A stretch of 64,000 bases of DNA from an uncultured Paracoccaceae bacterium (GTDB lineage: Bacteria > Pseudomonadota > Alphaproteobacteria > Rhodobacterales > Rhodobacteraceae), in NCBI GenBank assembly GCA_947500135.1, contig CANMQX010000003.1, positions 62,001 to 126,000 on the forward strand, given 5' to 3'. The notes below the pieces were generated by a model. The model had not been told where the DNA came from. It saw only the letters and a list, made by a program, of their open reading frames with translations, and searched no databases. This document shows positions 1 to 9,988 of the stretch, in pieces (the stretch's first letter is position 1; every line of letters starts with the position of its first letter). The position numbers and the translations under genes were made by a program.

Positions 1-821
<821 letters not shown>

Positions 822-830
822 TGAAAACCC

Positions 831-863
831 TGTCGGCAAAGCGTCGGACAAACGTCGGACTTG
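831..863. repeat. CGTCGG-type intergenic repeat, copy 1
   Basis: The bchL-bchM gap contains GTCGGCAAAGCGTCGGAC followed by AACGTCGGAC, an iterated CGTCGG unit. A close relative occurs at 34790-34824 in an unrelated intergenic gap. Seen directly in the sequence; that it is a dispersed genomic repeat is inference from two copies. Confidence 0.4.
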
Positions 864-900
864 CGTATGGCAAGGTTTCCGCCGCCTGTGGGGTGCCTGC

Positions 901-1593
901 ATGACGCAATATGCCGCAACACGCGACCGGGTCGAAGATTACTTTGACCGTTCCGCCACCAAAGTCTGGGAGCGGCTGACATCGGATGCGCCAGTGTCTG
1001 GTATTCGCGCCACAGTCCGTGCGGGCCGTGATCAGATGCGTGATCTGCTGTTGGATCAGTTTCCTGTTGATCTGCGCGGTGCCCGTCTTCTGGATGCGGG
1101 CTGCGGCACCGGGGCGATGGCGGTAGAATTGGCTAAGCGTGGCGCACAGGTTGTCGCCGTTGATATTTCACCCGCGCTGATCGATATCGCTAAACAGCGT
1201 GTCCCTGCAGGGTTGCCCGGCGATATCGATTGGGTGGCTGGCGATATGCTGGATGCGACCAAGGGCGGGTTTGACCATGCGGTCGCGATGGATTCACTGA
1301 TCTATTACGGCCCCGATGACGTGGCCGCCGTGTTGGGCCGTGCCGCCGCCCGCGTGCGTGGCAAGTTCGCCTTTACCCTGCCACCACGTACCCCAATGCT
1401 GATGGCGATGTGGCGTGTGGGCAAACTGTTCCCCCGCGCGGATCGCAGCCCGACCATGGTGCCGCAGACAACCGCTGGCGTTGCCAATGCGCTGCGGGCG
1501 GCAGGTATTGCGGGACAGCTGCGCGAGGTTTCCCGCGTCAAATCGGGCTTCTACATCTCAAACGCCCTTGTGTTTGATGGGGGTGCGTCATGA
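901..1593 (+). CDS. bchM: Magnesium-protoporphyrin IX methyltransferase BchM
   Basis: BchM methylates Mg-protoporphyrin IX with S-adenosylmethionine to give the monomethyl ester, the substrate of the AcsF cyclase encoded downstream. The protein has 230 residues. The SAM-binding glycine motif LLDAGCGTGAM is at about residues 63-73, followed by the acidic VVAVDIS strand. The ATG at 901 was chosen over the open frame from 790 because the N-terminus MTQYAATRDRVEDYF fits the family and the upstream part looks intergenic. The stop overlaps the lhaA start (ATGA). Confidence 0.95.
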   Translation: MTQYAATRDRVEDYFDRSATKVWERLTSDAPVSGIRATVRAGRDQMRDLLLDQFPVDLRGARLLDAGCGTGAMAVELAKRGAQVVAVDISPALIDIAKQRVPAGLPGDIDWVAGDMLDATKGGFDHAVAMDSLIYYGPDDVAAVLGRAAARVRGKFAFTLPPRTPMLMAMWRVGKLFPRADRSPTMVPQTTAGVANALRAAGIAGQLREVSRVKSGFYISNALVFDGGAS

Positions 1594-3020
1594 TTTTCCG
1601 CGCCGCTGCCCTGAAGAAAGTATCCATCGGTCTGCTGCCCTTTGGTGATGCGGTGAGTGAAGACCTGCCACTGGGCCAGCTTTTACGCCTGTCACTGTTT
1701 CAGGTTTCGGTAGGTATGGCGGCGGTGATGCTGCTGGGCACGTTGAACCGGGTGATGATCGTTGAACTGAATATCGGTGCCATGCTGGTGGCGGCGATGA
1801 TTGCCATTCCGGTGCTGGTCGCCCCGTTCCGGGCGCTGGTTGGGTTCAAATCAGACAATTACAAATCAGCCATCGGCTGGAAGCGCATCCCTTACCTGTG
1901 GTTTGGGACGATGTGGCAGTTTGGTGGCCTTGCCATCATGCCCATGGCGCTGCTGGTGCTGTCGGGTGATCGCACCCTTGATATGCCATGGGCCGGGTAT
2001 GCGGGTGCGGCGCTTGCGTTTTTGTTGACCGGGATTGGCATGCATATGACCCAGACCGCCGGTCTGGCGCTGGCCGCAGATCGCGCCACGGATGAGACCC
2101 GCCCCAAGGTCGTGGCCCTGCTTTATGTCATGAACCTTGTCGGGATGGCGGTTTCGGCGCTGATTATTGGCGCGCTGTTGCGTGATTATTCTGCGCTGCG
2201 GCTGGTGCAGGTTGTGCAGGGTACGGCTGTTGTGACCTTGCTTTTGAACCTGATTGCCTTGTGGAAGCAGGAAAAGGTCGCCCCCATGACCAAGGCCCAG
2301 CGCGCGGCGGCAATCCCCACATTCCGCGATGCCTGGCGCGATCTGGCCGATGGCGGTGATGCGGGCCGCCTGTTGGCCGTTGTGTTTATCGGGACCATGG
2401 CCTTCAACATGCAAGACGTGCTGTTGGAGCCCTATGGCGGCGAAATTCTGGGCCTATCTGTATCGGCCACGACCCTGCTGACGGCCATGTGGGCTGCGGG
2501 CGCGTTGGTTGGTTTTGGTGTTGCCGCCCGTTGGCTGGCGCGGGGGATCGACCCCTACCGGATGTGCGCGCGCGGCATTCTGGCCGGGGTTGCGGCGTTT
2601 TGCGCGGTCATCTTTTCCGCGCCGATGGCATCGCCGGTTCTGTTTTATGCCGGTGCTGCCCTGATCGGGTTTGGCGGCGGTTTGTTCGGGGTTGCCACCC
2701 TGACGGCGGCCATGACCATGCCGACACTCGGTGCGGCCGGGCGTGGCCTTGCGCTGGGCGCCTGGGGTGCGGCCCAAGCCACGGGCGCTGGCCTGTCTAT
2801 CTTTATCGGGGGCACCATGCGTGACCTTGTGAACCATGCCGCTGGGAACGGCACATTGGGAGAGGCGCTCGCCACGCCTGCCACCGGCTATTCGGTTGTG
2901 TACCACACCGAAATTGGCCTTCTTTTCATCACTTTGGTCGTCCTTGGCCCGCTTGTGCGGGTCATGGCCGTGCCGAACCGGACATCTGGCAAGCTGGGTT
3001 TGCCAGATTTCCCGACCTAA
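1590..3020 (+). CDS. lhaA: LhaA light-harvesting complex assembly protein (PucC/BCD family MFS)
   Basis: This 476-residue, highly hydrophobic protein has about 12 predicted membrane segments and belongs to the bacteriochlorophyll-delivery branch of the major facilitator superfamily (LhaA/PucC). LhaA helps assemble the LH1 antenna, probably by handling bacteriochlorophyll in the membrane. The conserved segment [20 protein letters not shown] lies at about residues 72-91, near the start of the family core. Its place between bchM and puhA is the standard one in purple bacteria. It begins inside the bchM stop (ATGA) and ends 19 bp before puhA. Confidence 0.93.
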   Translation: MIFRAAALKKVSIGLLPFGDAVSEDLPLGQLLRLSLFQVSVGMAAVMLLGTLNRVMIVELNIGAMLVAAMIAIPVLVAPFRALVGFKSDNYKSAIGWKRIPYLWFGTMWQFGGLAIMPMALLVLSGDRTLDMPWAGYAGAALAFLLTGIGMHMTQTAGLALAADRATDETRPKVVALLYVMNLVGMAVSALIIGALLRDYSALRLVQVVQGTAVVTLLLNLIALWKQEKVAPMTKAQRAAAIPTFRDAWRDLADGGDAGRLLAVVFIGTMAFNMQDVLLEPYGGEILGLSVSATTLLTAMWAAGALVGFGVAARWLARGIDPYRMCARGILAGVAAFCAVIFSAPMASPVLFYAGAALIGFGGGLFGVATLTAAMTMPTLGAAGRGLALGAWGAAQATGAGLSIFIGGTMRDLVNHAAGNGTLGEALATPATGYSVVYHTEIGLLFITLVVLGPLVRVMAVPNRTSGKLGLPDFPT

Positions 3021-3039
3021 CCACCGAAAGGACAACACA

Positions 3040-3822
3040 ATGGTTGGTGTAGAATTTTTTGGAAACTTTGATCTGGCGAGCGCAGCGATATGGCTTTTCT
3101 GGATCTTTTTTGCAGGGCTGATCTATTACCTGCAAACCGAGAATATGCGCGAAGGCTATCCTTTGCGTGACGATGATGACGGGGTGCCTGCCAATGAAAG
3201 CCTTTGGCCCATGCCAAAGGAAAAGACATTCCATCTGCGTGATGGCCGGGGCGAGCTGACCGTTCCGTCGAAAGAATATGAAGATAGCAAGATGCGCACC
3301 GATCTGGCGCTTGAGCCTTCCTCTGCCTCGACCGGGTCGCCTTGGATCCCGACCGGTGATCCGATGATTGATGGTGTTGGCCCTGCCGCCTGGGCCCCGC
3401 GCAAGGATCATCCCGAACTGGATGCCCATGGTCATGTCAAGATCAGGCCGATGGCGACATTGGATGATTTCCATGTCTCTGCCGGGCGTGATCCGCGTGG
3501 CAAGCCCGTTGTCGGCGGCGATGGAGAGGTTGTCGGCCGTGTGACCGATATGTGGGTGGATATACCCGAACAGATGGTTCGTTTCATGACCGTTGATCTG
3601 AACCCCGAAGGCACCGGCAAGACCCGTCTGATCCCGATGAATATGGCCAAGATCGGCGCTGACCGTGTGACCGTGCGGTCGCTGCACGCCCATAACTGGG
3701 ATGGCATGCCAGCCACCAAGAAGGCCGATGAGGTCACATTGCTCGAAGAGGATAAGATCATGGCATATTACGCGGGCGGCACGATGTACGCCACGCCGGC
3801 CCGATCACAGACCGTCCTTTAA
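3040..3822 (+). CDS. puhA: Photosynthetic reaction centre H subunit PuhA
   Basis: PuhA is the H subunit of the type II reaction centre; it caps L and M on the cytoplasmic side and shapes proton delivery to QB. The protein has 260 residues, the usual length. One membrane helix lies near the N-terminus (about residues 12-32, [18 protein letters not shown]), then [10 protein letters not shown] and a soluble PRC-barrel domain. The ATG at 3040 follows a GAAAGGA ribosome site; the longer open frame from 2836 is only overlap with lhaA. Confidence 0.97.
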   Translation: MVGVEFFGNFDLASAAIWLFWIFFAGLIYYLQTENMREGYPLRDDDDGVPANESLWPMPKEKTFHLRDGRGELTVPSKEYEDSKMRTDLALEPSSASTGSPWIPTGDPMIDGVGPAAWAPRKDHPELDAHGHVKIRPMATLDDFHVSAGRDPRGKPVVGGDGEVVGRVTDMWVDIPEQMVRFMTVDLNPEGTGKTRLIPMNMAKIGADRVTVRSLHAHNWDGMPATKKADEVTLLEEDKIMAYYAGGTMYATPARSQTVL

Positions 3823-3831
3823 TGAACCTGC

Positions 3832-3854
3832 GGTCCCGTTTCGCCAACGGGGCC
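3832..3854 (+). other. Intercistronic hairpin between puhA and puhB
   Basis: GGTCCCGTT pairs with AACGGGGCC around a TCGCC loop (9 bp, one G-U). There is no T-run after it. A role in stabilising the abundant puhA mRNA is inference. Confidence 0.5.
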
Positions 3855-3882
3855 GTTCCACCCATGCCAGAGGGAAGCTGCC

Positions 3883-4521
3883 ATGAGCCACGATGATTTC
3901 AAATTCGAACCTGTTCGCGGATTGCCCGAGGAGCTGCCCAAGGATGAACATATTCTGTGGCAGGGCGCCCCGGACCCCCGCCGTCTGGCCCGCGAGGCGC
4001 TGAGCGTTCGTTGGGTGGCTGGGTATTTTACCCTGCTGGCCGTTTGGCGCATTGGTGCGTCATCTGCCGACTTCCCCTTTGGCGTGGCGCTGTTGCATGG
4101 CTTGCCCTTTGTTGTCTCCGGCCTGATTGCCTGCGGTATCCTTTATGGCATTGCCTATGTGCAGGCCCGGTCCACCGTTTACACCCTGACCAACAAACGG
4201 GTGGCGATGCGCATTGGTGCCGCCCTGACCATGACCCTGAACCTGCCTTATGTGTGTATCGGCACCGCCAAGCTGGATCAGAAACCGTCCGGTCATGGCA
4301 CGCTGACCTTTGAACTGATTGGCGATACCCGCCTGTCATATATGATGACCTGGCCGCATGTCCGGCCTTGGCGCATGGCGCGGACCCAGCCCGCCCTGCG
4401 CTGTATCCCGGATGCCGAGGCTGTTGCCCGTATCTTTGCCGATGCGGCTGAAACCCGGATTTCGCAGCCGCAGATTGCCCGTGTTCATCATCATGACGGC
4501 GATGCCGTCGCAGCGGAGTAA
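3883..4521 (+). CDS. puhB: Photosynthetic complex assembly protein PuhB
   Basis: PuhB is needed for reaction-centre assembly in Rhodobacter. This 212-residue protein begins MSHDDFKFEPVRGLPEELPKDE, the family's conserved N-terminus, followed by the motif ILWQGAPDPRRLAREAL (about residues 24-40). Three hydrophobic segments follow (about 45-60, 65-80, 82-100), then a PH-like domain starting at STVYTLTNKRVAMRIGAAL. It lies 60 bp after puhA and 5 bp before puhC. An AGAGGG ribosome site precedes the ATG. Confidence 0.94.
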   Translation: MSHDDFKFEPVRGLPEELPKDEHILWQGAPDPRRLAREALSVRWVAGYFTLLAVWRIGASSADFPFGVALLHGLPFVVSGLIACGILYGIAYVQARSTVYTLTNKRVAMRIGAALTMTLNLPYVCIGTAKLDQKPSGHGTLTFELIGDTRLSYMMTWPHVRPWRMARTQPALRCIPDAEAVARIFADAAETRISQPQIARVHHHDGDAVAAE

Positions 4522-4526
4522 GCATC

Positions 4527-4982
4527 ATGTCAGTTGCCAAGCAAATGCGTCATCGTGACAAGGAAATGGTCCCCCGTATCCTTGTTCAGGGGATGTTTGC
4601 TCTGATGGCATCAAGCCTGGCCATTGTGGCCTATGCCCAGTGGTTTGATGTGCCCCAGCGGGGTGTGCTGATCGAGGCCCCGATTGTGCAATCGGTTGAT
4701 GTTGTGCTGACCGGGGATCGTGAAGGCACGTTTGAAGTCTACGATCTGGCAGGCACGCAAATCGCTGCCTCTTACGAAAACAAGGCCGGGTTTATCGGTG
4801 TCATGGGCCGGGTCATTGACCGCGAACGGACGGTGCGTGGTCTGCCGGTGGATGCGCCATTGCAAGTGGTCCGCCGTGACAATGGCCATGTGGCCATTAT
4901 CGACCCCAGCACGGGTCATGTGTTCGAGTTGATTGGGTACGGAAAAGACAACGTTGCTGCCTTTGCGCAGCTTTTGAACTGA
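4527..4982 (+). CDS. puhC: Photosynthetic complex assembly protein PuhC
   Basis: PuhC is a small membrane-anchored factor needed for normal assembly of the reaction centre-LH1 core. The protein has 151 residues with one N-terminal membrane segment (about 17-36, LVQGMFALMASSLAIVAYAQ) and a periplasmic domain containing a VVLTGDREGTFEVYDLAG segment and GFIGVMGRVIDRER. Length and position after puhB match the family. The whole operon reads in one direction. Confidence 0.9.
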   Translation: MSVAKQMRHRDKEMVPRILVQGMFALMASSLAIVAYAQWFDVPQRGVLIEAPIVQSVDVVLTGDREGTFEVYDLAGTQIAASYENKAGFIGVMGRVIDRERTVRGLPVDAPLQVVRRDNGHVAIIDPSTGHVFELIGYGKDNVAAFAQLLN

Positions 4983-4986
4983 AACC

Positions 4987-5015
4987 TGCGCCGGGGCTCG
5001 CCACCCCGAGGCGCA
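4987..5015 (+). other. Intercistronic hairpin after puhC
   Basis: TGCGCCGGGG pairs with CCCC-ga-GGCGCA around a short loop, leaving a two-base bulge. No T-run follows, so an RNA-processing or stability element is more likely than a terminator. Function inferred. Confidence 0.45.
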
Positions 5016-5037
5016 TCAAATGTGAAAGGGAACGCAC

Positions 5038-5334
5038 ATGGGATTGCTATTCAGAGAGAAAGAAACCGCACCTTGCACGGTGACGATTTCGCACCGTTTT
5101 GAGGAATTATCGGCACATGTCCGGCTGGATAACGGGGCGATCATTCACCCCGGCGACACTGTGCAGGTGCAGGGCCCTGAGATCATGGCCGCCTTTGGCG
5201 AGATGATCGAGGAAAAGCGCACCGCCGTGATCACCCGCGCCAGCAAACTGGAACAGCTATGGACCCGCGCCACGGGTGATCTGGAGTTCATGGAACTGTG
5301 CGAGTTTTCGTTCAGCGAGGAGGTGATGTCATGA
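5038..5334 (+). CDS. Conserved small protein of unknown function in the puh-acsF operon
   Basis: A 98-residue soluble protein with no membrane segment or signal peptide. It has a strong ribosome site (AAAGGGA) and its stop overlaps the acsF start (ATGA), so it is almost certainly co-translated with acsF. The N-terminus carries CTVTISHRFEELSAHVRLDNG and the motif IHPGDTVQVQGPEI, suggesting a small beta-rich fold; the C-terminus is acidic (ELCEFSFSEEVMS). A small gene at this position, between puhC and acsF, is to my knowledge usual in Roseobacter-type clusters, but I know no assigned function. A helper for the cyclase is a guess from position. Confidence 0.85.
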   Translation: MGLLFREKETAPCTVTISHRFEELSAHVRLDNGAIIHPGDTVQVQGPEIMAAFGEMIEEKRTAVITRASKLEQLWTRATGDLEFMELCEFSFSEEVMS

Positions 5335-6449
5335 ATATGCATTCATCAGACGCCAGCACCGCAGAAGAGGCCATTGCCGCACAAGAGGCGCTGCCGCCGC
5401 TGACCAATGAGGAAGCCACGCAAGTCGCGATGTCCAACACCCTGCTGACCCCGCGTTTCTACACCACTGATTTTGATGAAATGGACGCGATTGATGTGAC
5501 ACCCGTCCGTGGTGAATGGGATAAGCTGATTGCCCAGATGAAATCGGACCCCAACAAGGGCCATTTCAAAAAGAACGAAGACTGGGACAAGGTTGATTGG
5601 GACGGCATGGAACCCGCGTTGAAGGCCGAGTTCATCGATTTCCTGATCTCAAGCTGTACCGCTGAATTTTCGGGCTGTGTACTTTACAAGGAGATGAAAC
5701 GCCGCGGGTCGAACGAGGATATCACCACCTTGTTCCAGTTGATGGCGCGGGATGAGGCCCGCCATGCCGGGTTCATCAATGATGCCCTGCGCGAGGCGGG
5801 GATTGCGGTGAACCTTGGCTTTCTGACGCAGGCCAAGAAATACACCTATTTCCGACCAAAGTTCATCTATTACGCGACCTACCTGTCTGAGAAGATTGGC
5901 TATGCTCGATACATCACCATCTACCGCCATCTGGAAAAGCATCCCGAACATCGGTTTCATCCGATTTTCAAGTGGTTCTGCGAATGGTGCAATGACGAGT
6001 TTTCACATGGTGAGGCATTCGCCTTGCTGCTGAAAACAGACCCGAAATTGACCGAAAGCTGGGTTAACAAGCTGTGGATCAAGTTTTTCCTGACGGCCGT
6101 TTTTTCGACCATGTGGGTCCGTGACCATCAGCGGCCTGAATTTCACAAGGCGCTGGGCGTTGATCCCGAATGGTACGGGCAGGAAGTGTTCCGCAAGACA
6201 TCCGACATTTCGCGTCAGGTGTTTCCGATGGTGCTGGATATCGATCATCCACGTTGGAAGCCGACATTGCGCCGGATGGAAGCCGCCAATGTGCAGATTG
6301 CGCAAGGCCGCAAGCAGGGCGGCATCGGCGGTTGGGCCAAACGCATGGCGGGGTCTGCCAAGGCCGGGTTTGCCTTTGTGTCCTTGCTGACCATCCCGGT
6401 TGAAAAAAGCACAGTGCCTGCCAGCCCAAGGATGGAGCCCGCCTACTGA
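5331..6449 (+). CDS. acsF: Aerobic Mg-protoporphyrin IX monomethyl ester (oxidative) cyclase AcsF
   Basis: AcsF is the diiron enzyme that uses O2 to close ring E and form protochlorophyllide, the mark of aerobic bacteriochlorophyll synthesis. The protein has 372 residues. Ferritin-like iron-ligand motifs are visible: CTAEFSGCVLYKEM, the DEARHAGF helix, and CNDEFSHGEAF. The ATG at 5331 follows GAGGAGG; the open frame extends upstream to 5298 only as overlap with the small gene before it. The stop overlaps the puhE start (ATGA). No anaerobic bchE cyclase is seen in the window. Confidence 0.97.
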   Translation: MNMHSSDASTAEEAIAAQEALPPLTNEEATQVAMSNTLLTPRFYTTDFDEMDAIDVTPVRGEWDKLIAQMKSDPNKGHFKKNEDWDKVDWDGMEPALKAEFIDFLISSCTAEFSGCVLYKEMKRRGSNEDITTLFQLMARDEARHAGFINDALREAGIAVNLGFLTQAKKYTYFRPKFIYYATYLSEKIGYARYITIYRHLEKHPEHRFHPIFKWFCEWCNDEFSHGEAFALLLKTDPKLTESWVNKLWIKFFLTAVFSTMWVRDHQRPEFHKALGVDPEWYGQEVFRKTSDISRQVFPMVLDIDHPRWKPTLRRMEAANVQIAQGRKQGGIGGWAKRMAGSAKAGFAFVSLLTIPVEKSTVPASPRMEPAY

Positions 6450-7231
6450 TGACATCGCCATGGATCGCATCGCTGTTTGCCATTTTCGTCTGGTGGTTTT
6501 CCACCGGGGCGATTTTGGTGGCGGTGCGTCGGGCGGACCGGCTGGGCACCCACGGGATGACCGTGTTTAGCTGGCTACCGCTTTTGGCCCTGGGCATCGT
6601 GGCGGTGGTGTTGTCACTGCCGGATGCAAGCGTGTTTGGCGCCTATTTGGGATTTGTCGGCGCGCTGGCGATCTGGGGCTGGGTTGAACTGGCGTTTCTG
6701 GCGGGTGTCATCACCGGCCGGATGCGCGATGACTGCCTACCCGGCCTGTCAGGCAAGGCCCGTTTTCAACGTGCCTTTGCCACAGTCGCCTATCACGAAC
6801 TGGCCCTGACAATTGGCTTGCTGTGTCTTGTCATTGCATCAAGCGGTGCCCCGAACCGGATGGCAGTATCGACCTATCTGGTGCTGTTTCTGGCCCGCAT
6901 CTTTGCCAAGCTGAACCTGTTTTTCGGTGTGCCCCGGATCAACACCGAATTTGTGCCCGACCGGCTGTCGCACCTGAAAACCTATTTCCGGCGTGGCCCT
7001 GTGACACTGGCCTTTCCCGCCGCGATCACCGCGTTGACGGCGCTGCTTGCGGTCTGTGCCGAACGGTTATGGACAGCCGGGTCTGATGCAACGGTTGTGG
7101 GCTTTGCCCTACTGACCGCCTTGGCCGCGCTTGCCCTGCTCGAACATTGGCTGATGGTGGTTCCGCTGCCTGACGCGAAACTCTGGCGTTGGATGCTTCC
7201 TGCGCCCAAAACACTGCCCAACGAGGACTGA
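6449..7231 (+). CDS. puhE: PuhE, putative photosynthetic complex assembly protein 2 (DUF3623)
   Basis: A 260-residue membrane protein with about seven hydrophobic segments. The first, SLFAIFVWWFSTGAILVAV, ends at VRRADRLGTHG. The RINTEFVPDRLSHLKTYFRR stretch, at about residues 168-187, is characteristic of the family. Loss of PuhE in Rhodobacter affects reaction-centre and bacteriochlorophyll levels; the biochemical role is not settled. It is translationally coupled to acsF and ends 3 bp before hemA. Confidence 0.9.
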   Translation: MTSPWIASLFAIFVWWFSTGAILVAVRRADRLGTHGMTVFSWLPLLALGIVAVVLSLPDASVFGAYLGFVGALAIWGWVELAFLAGVITGRMRDDCLPGLSGKARFQRAFATVAYHELALTIGLLCLVIASSGAPNRMAVSTYLVLFLARIFAKLNLFFGVPRINTEFVPDRLSHLKTYFRRGPVTLAFPAAITALTALLAVCAERLWTAGSDATVVGFALLTALAALALLEHWLMVVPLPDAKLWRWMLPAPKTLPNED

Positions 7232-7234
7232 CAG

Positions 7235-8449
7235 ATGGATTTTGACGCACTTTTCAACAAACAACTCGACCAGCTGAAAAGCGATGGCAACTATCGTTAT
7301 TTCGCGGAGCTTGAAAGGAAATGCGGCAAGTTTCCCCGGGCGGCGAACCATGACGAGGATGGCGTGCGTGATGTAACCGTCTGGTGTTCGAACGATTATC
7401 TGGGCATGGGCCAGCACCCGCAGGTGATTGCCGCCATGTGCGAGGCGGTGGAACGTACTGGCACAGGCGCTGGCGGCACCCGGAATATCAGTGGCACCAA
7501 CCATGACCATCTGTTGTTGGAAAATGAGCTGGCCGATCTGCACGGCAAGGAAGCCGCGTTGCTGTTTACCAGCGGCTATGTGTCAAATTGGGCGGCCCTT
7601 TCGACCCTTGGCAGCCGGTTGCAGGATTGCGTCATCCTGTCAGATGCAGGCAATCACGCCTCGATGATTGAAGGCATTCGCCATTCCAAGGCCAATAAGG
7701 TGATCTGGCGCCATAATGACGTTGCCGATCTGGAGGCCAAGCTGGCCGCATTGCCCGCCAATGTGCCCAAGATCGTTGCCTTTGAAAGCGTCTATTCGAT
7801 GGATGGCGATATCGCCCCGATCCGTCAGATCGTTGAAGTGGCCGAGAAATACGGTGCGATGACCTATCTGGATGAGGTCCATGCCGTGGGCATGTATGGC
7901 CCGCGTGGTGGTGGCGTCAGCGAACGCGAAGGTCTGGCAGATCGTATCACCCTGATTGAGGGCACGTTGGGCAAAGCCTTTGGCGTTGTGGGCGGCTATA
8001 TCACCGGATCCGCTGCGTTATGTGATTTTATCCGCAGTTTCGCCTCTGGTTTCATCTTTACCACGGCGCTGCCCCCAGCGGTGGCTGCTGCCGCCCGCAC
8101 ATCGATTGCCTATCTCAAGGAATCCGAGATTGAGCGTGCTAAGCAGCGCCGTCAGGTCGCCCGTTTACGCGCCGCATTGGATCGCGAAGGCATTCCGCAT
8201 ATGCACAACGAAAGCCATATCGTACCTGTGCTGATCAAGGACCCGGTCAAAACCCGGATGTTGGCCGATTATCTGATGCGCGAGTGGGACATTTATGTGC
8301 AACCGATCAATTATCCGACCGTTCCTAAGGGGACTGAGCGGCTGCGCTTTACCCCATCACCGCTACATACTGATGCCGATATTGATCATCTTATCAATGC
8401 TTTAAGTGTCTTGTGGCGGCAATGCGCGCTTGCCCACGCGGTGGCGTAA
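7235..8449 (+). CDS. hemA: 5-aminolevulinate synthase HemA
   Basis: HemA condenses glycine and succinyl-CoA to 5-aminolevulinate, the first step of haem and bacteriochlorophyll synthesis (Shemin pathway). The 404-residue protein is a fold-type I PLP enzyme: [19 protein letters not shown] near residue 80, [17 protein letters not shown] near 210-224, and the PLP lysine in [13 protein letters not shown] near 245. It lies 3 bp after puhE, tying precursor supply to the photosynthesis operon. Confidence 0.97.
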   Translation: MDFDALFNKQLDQLKSDGNYRYFAELERKCGKFPRAANHDEDGVRDVTVWCSNDYLGMGQHPQVIAAMCEAVERTGTGAGGTRNISGTNHDHLLLENELADLHGKEAALLFTSGYVSNWAALSTLGSRLQDCVILSDAGNHASMIEGIRHSKANKVIWRHNDVADLEAKLAALPANVPKIVAFESVYSMDGDIAPIRQIVEVAEKYGAMTYLDEVHAVGMYGPRGGGVSEREGLADRITLIEGTLGKAFGVVGGYITGSAALCDFIRSFASGFIFTTALPPAVAAAARTSIAYLKESEIERAKQRRQVARLRAALDREGIPHMHNESHIVPVLIKDPVKTRMLADYLMREWDIYVQPINYPTVPKGTERLRFTPSPLHTDADIDHLINALSVLWRQCALAHAVA

Positions 8450-8474
8450 CGTCCATCACGCAATCTTTTGCAGA

Positions 8475-8492
8475 CGGGGGTGGACCCCCCCG
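8475..8492 (+). other. GC-rich hairpin between hemA and cycA
   Basis: CGGGGG-TGGA-CCCCCCCG forms a short strong hairpin 26 bp after the hemA stop. With no T-run it is a weak terminator candidate at best; an mRNA processing or stability role is inference. Confidence 0.4.
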
Positions 8493-8561
8493 CAACATGC
8501 ATTACATTACCCTCGACTGGGGCAAACGGTCACCAAAGCAAGATCGAAAAGGAACACGATC

Positions 8562-9005
8562 ATGAAGAAATTTACTATTGCAGCCGCTCTTGCTGTGCTT
8601 GCAGCGCCAGCTTTTGCTGATGGACACGCATCGACACAAGGCGATGCCGCCGCTGGTGAAGAACAATTCAACCGGCAATGCGTTGCATGCCACGTCGTTG
8701 CAGACGCATCTGGCGAAGTGCTGGCAGGCCGCAACGCAAAAACTGGCCCGAACCTTTACGGTATCGCAGGCCGCGTTCCAGGTTCGATCGAAGGCTTCCG
8801 CTATAGCGATTCAGTTGTTGAATTGGGCGAAGCTGGCACGTTGTGGACCGAAGAGACATTTGTCGGCTACGTGCAGAACCCAACCGGCTGGTTGCGCGAA
8901 ACGCTTGATAACCGTCGTGCCCGCGGCAAGATGGCTTATCAGGTCCGCGAGGAAAGCCAAGCCTACGACCTCTATGCTTACCTGTCGACGTTCGCTGCTG
9001 AATAA
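8562..9005 (+). CDS. cycA: Cytochrome c2 (periplasmic class I c-type cytochrome)
   Basis: A 147-residue soluble cytochrome c that would carry electrons from the bc1 complex to the photo-oxidised reaction centre. A clear signal peptide (MKKFTIAAALAVLAAPAFA, about 19 residues) precedes one haem site, CVACH, at about residues 44-48. The GPNLYGIAGR segment and the late methionine in RGKMAY, a likely axial ligand, follow. An AAAAGGA ribosome site precedes the ATG at 8562; the open frame from 8406 is hemA overlap. The hemA-cycA pair is conserved in Roseobacter photosynthesis clusters. Confidence 0.93.
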   Translation: MKKFTIAAALAVLAAPAFADGHASTQGDAAAGEEQFNRQCVACHVVADASGEVLAGRNAKTGPNLYGIAGRVPGSIEGFRYSDSVVELGEAGTLWTEETFVGYVQNPTGWLRETLDNRRARGKMAYQVREESQAYDLYAYLSTFAAE

Positions 9006-9030
9006 TCAGCCGCAACAGAATTCAGTGATT

Positions 9031-9062
9031 GGGCCGTCGGAGCATCCTCCGGCGGCCCTTTT
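9031..9062 (+). terminator. Rho-independent terminator of the bchL...cycA run
   Basis: GGGCCGTCGGAG and CTCCGGCGGCCC form a 12-bp stem (one G-U) with a CATC loop followed by TTTT. It sits 26 bp after cycA and closes the rightward operon; the convergent beta-lactamase gene ends just beyond it. Confidence 0.85.
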
Positions 9063-9064
9063 CG

Positions 9065-9943
9065 TTATTGTGCCTGCAATACGCTGACAACAGCAGCGCC
9101 AAGATCGGTAATCGCGGCATTGCGCCCGTCCCAACTCGCGGGGCTTTCGGCGATATAGATGGCGACAAAGACAGGTGCGTCACCCGGCGGTGTGATCATC
9201 GCCACAACGCTGCGCGAGCCGGATCGCCCGCCGCCAGATTTGTCAGCAATCGACCAGCCAGCTGGCAGATGCGGTCGGATCATCCCTTGCGTCGCCCAGC
9301 CATCGCTCATCCAATCCGCCAGTTGCTGTTGGGAGCGGGGTTTCAGCGCATCGCCCAGCAGGAGCGTTTCCCAAGTTGCAATCATGGCGGCGGGCGTTGT
9401 GGTGTCCCTTGGATCGCCAGGCAAATACTGGTTCATCTCGGGCTCCATCCGGTCAAGCCGGGACACTGGATCGCCGATGTCGCGCAGATAGTTGGTGACC
9501 GCCTCTGTCCCGCCCAGACGCCGGATCAGCAGGTTGGCTGCTGTATTATCGCTTTTGTCCAGCGTGCCGTAGCAAAGTTCATCGATCTGCATGTCATCGC
9601 CCGCGCGGTCCTCTGTCGCGGGGGCAAATGACAGGATATCTGACGCGGTCACTTTTATCGTTTCATCCAGTGAAAGTGTCCCGTTGTCGGCCCGGCCCAG
9701 AATGGCGCCGCAGAGCAGTGATTTGAACGTACTGTTCATGGGGAAACGTTCATCCGCCCGATGCCCCCATACCCAATCTGTGCCGCTATCGCTGATCGCA
9801 ATACCCACACGCCCGCTGATTTCGGCCTCTGTCTCGGCGATTGTATCGGCCAATTGTGCTAGCGGATCTGCGTTCACGCCGGTTGCTGCCATCGTTAATG
9901 TGGCAACGAAGAACTGCTGTCGAAAGGTCTTTAGAAAGGTCAT
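9065..9943 (-). CDS. Class A serine beta-lactamase
   Basis: A secreted beta-lactam hydrolase with all class A motifs: catalytic S-T-F-K in NSTFKSLLCG (S70/K73), S-D-N in DKSDNTAAN (S130), the omega-loop Glu in R-M-E-P-E-M-N (E166/N170), and K-S-G in ADKSGGGRSGSRS (K234). The start at 9943 gives a signal peptide MTFLKTFRQQFFVATLTMAATGVNA and follows GTAAGG; an upstream ATG at 9973 is possible. Mature size is ordinary (about 265 residues). It has no link to photosynthesis, yet it lies between cycA and bchO, where I would not expect it. Intrinsic or acquired origin cannot be decided here. Confidence 0.9.
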   Translation of the reverse strand: MTFLKTFRQQFFVATLTMAATGVNADPLAQLADTIAETEAEISGRVGIAISDSGTDWVWGHRADERFPMNSTFKSLLCGAILGRADNGTLSLDETIKVTASDILSFAPATEDRAGDDMQIDELCYGTLDKSDNTAANLLIRRLGGTEAVTNYLRDIGDPVSRLDRMEPEMNQYLPGDPRDTTTPAAMIATWETLLLGDALKPRSQQQLADWMSDGWATQGMIRPHLPAGWSIADKSGGGRSGSRSVVAMITPPGDAPVFVAIYIAESPASWDGRNAAITDLGAAVVSVLQAQ

Positions 9944-9988
9944 CTTCTGCCTTACGTCTATTATGGTTATCAAAGGCAGGTGGGATTG

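Noticed and set aside
8475-8492. Hairpin after hemA as a full terminator
   Set aside because: No T-run follows, and cycA lies close by in the same direction; read-through or processing is more likely.
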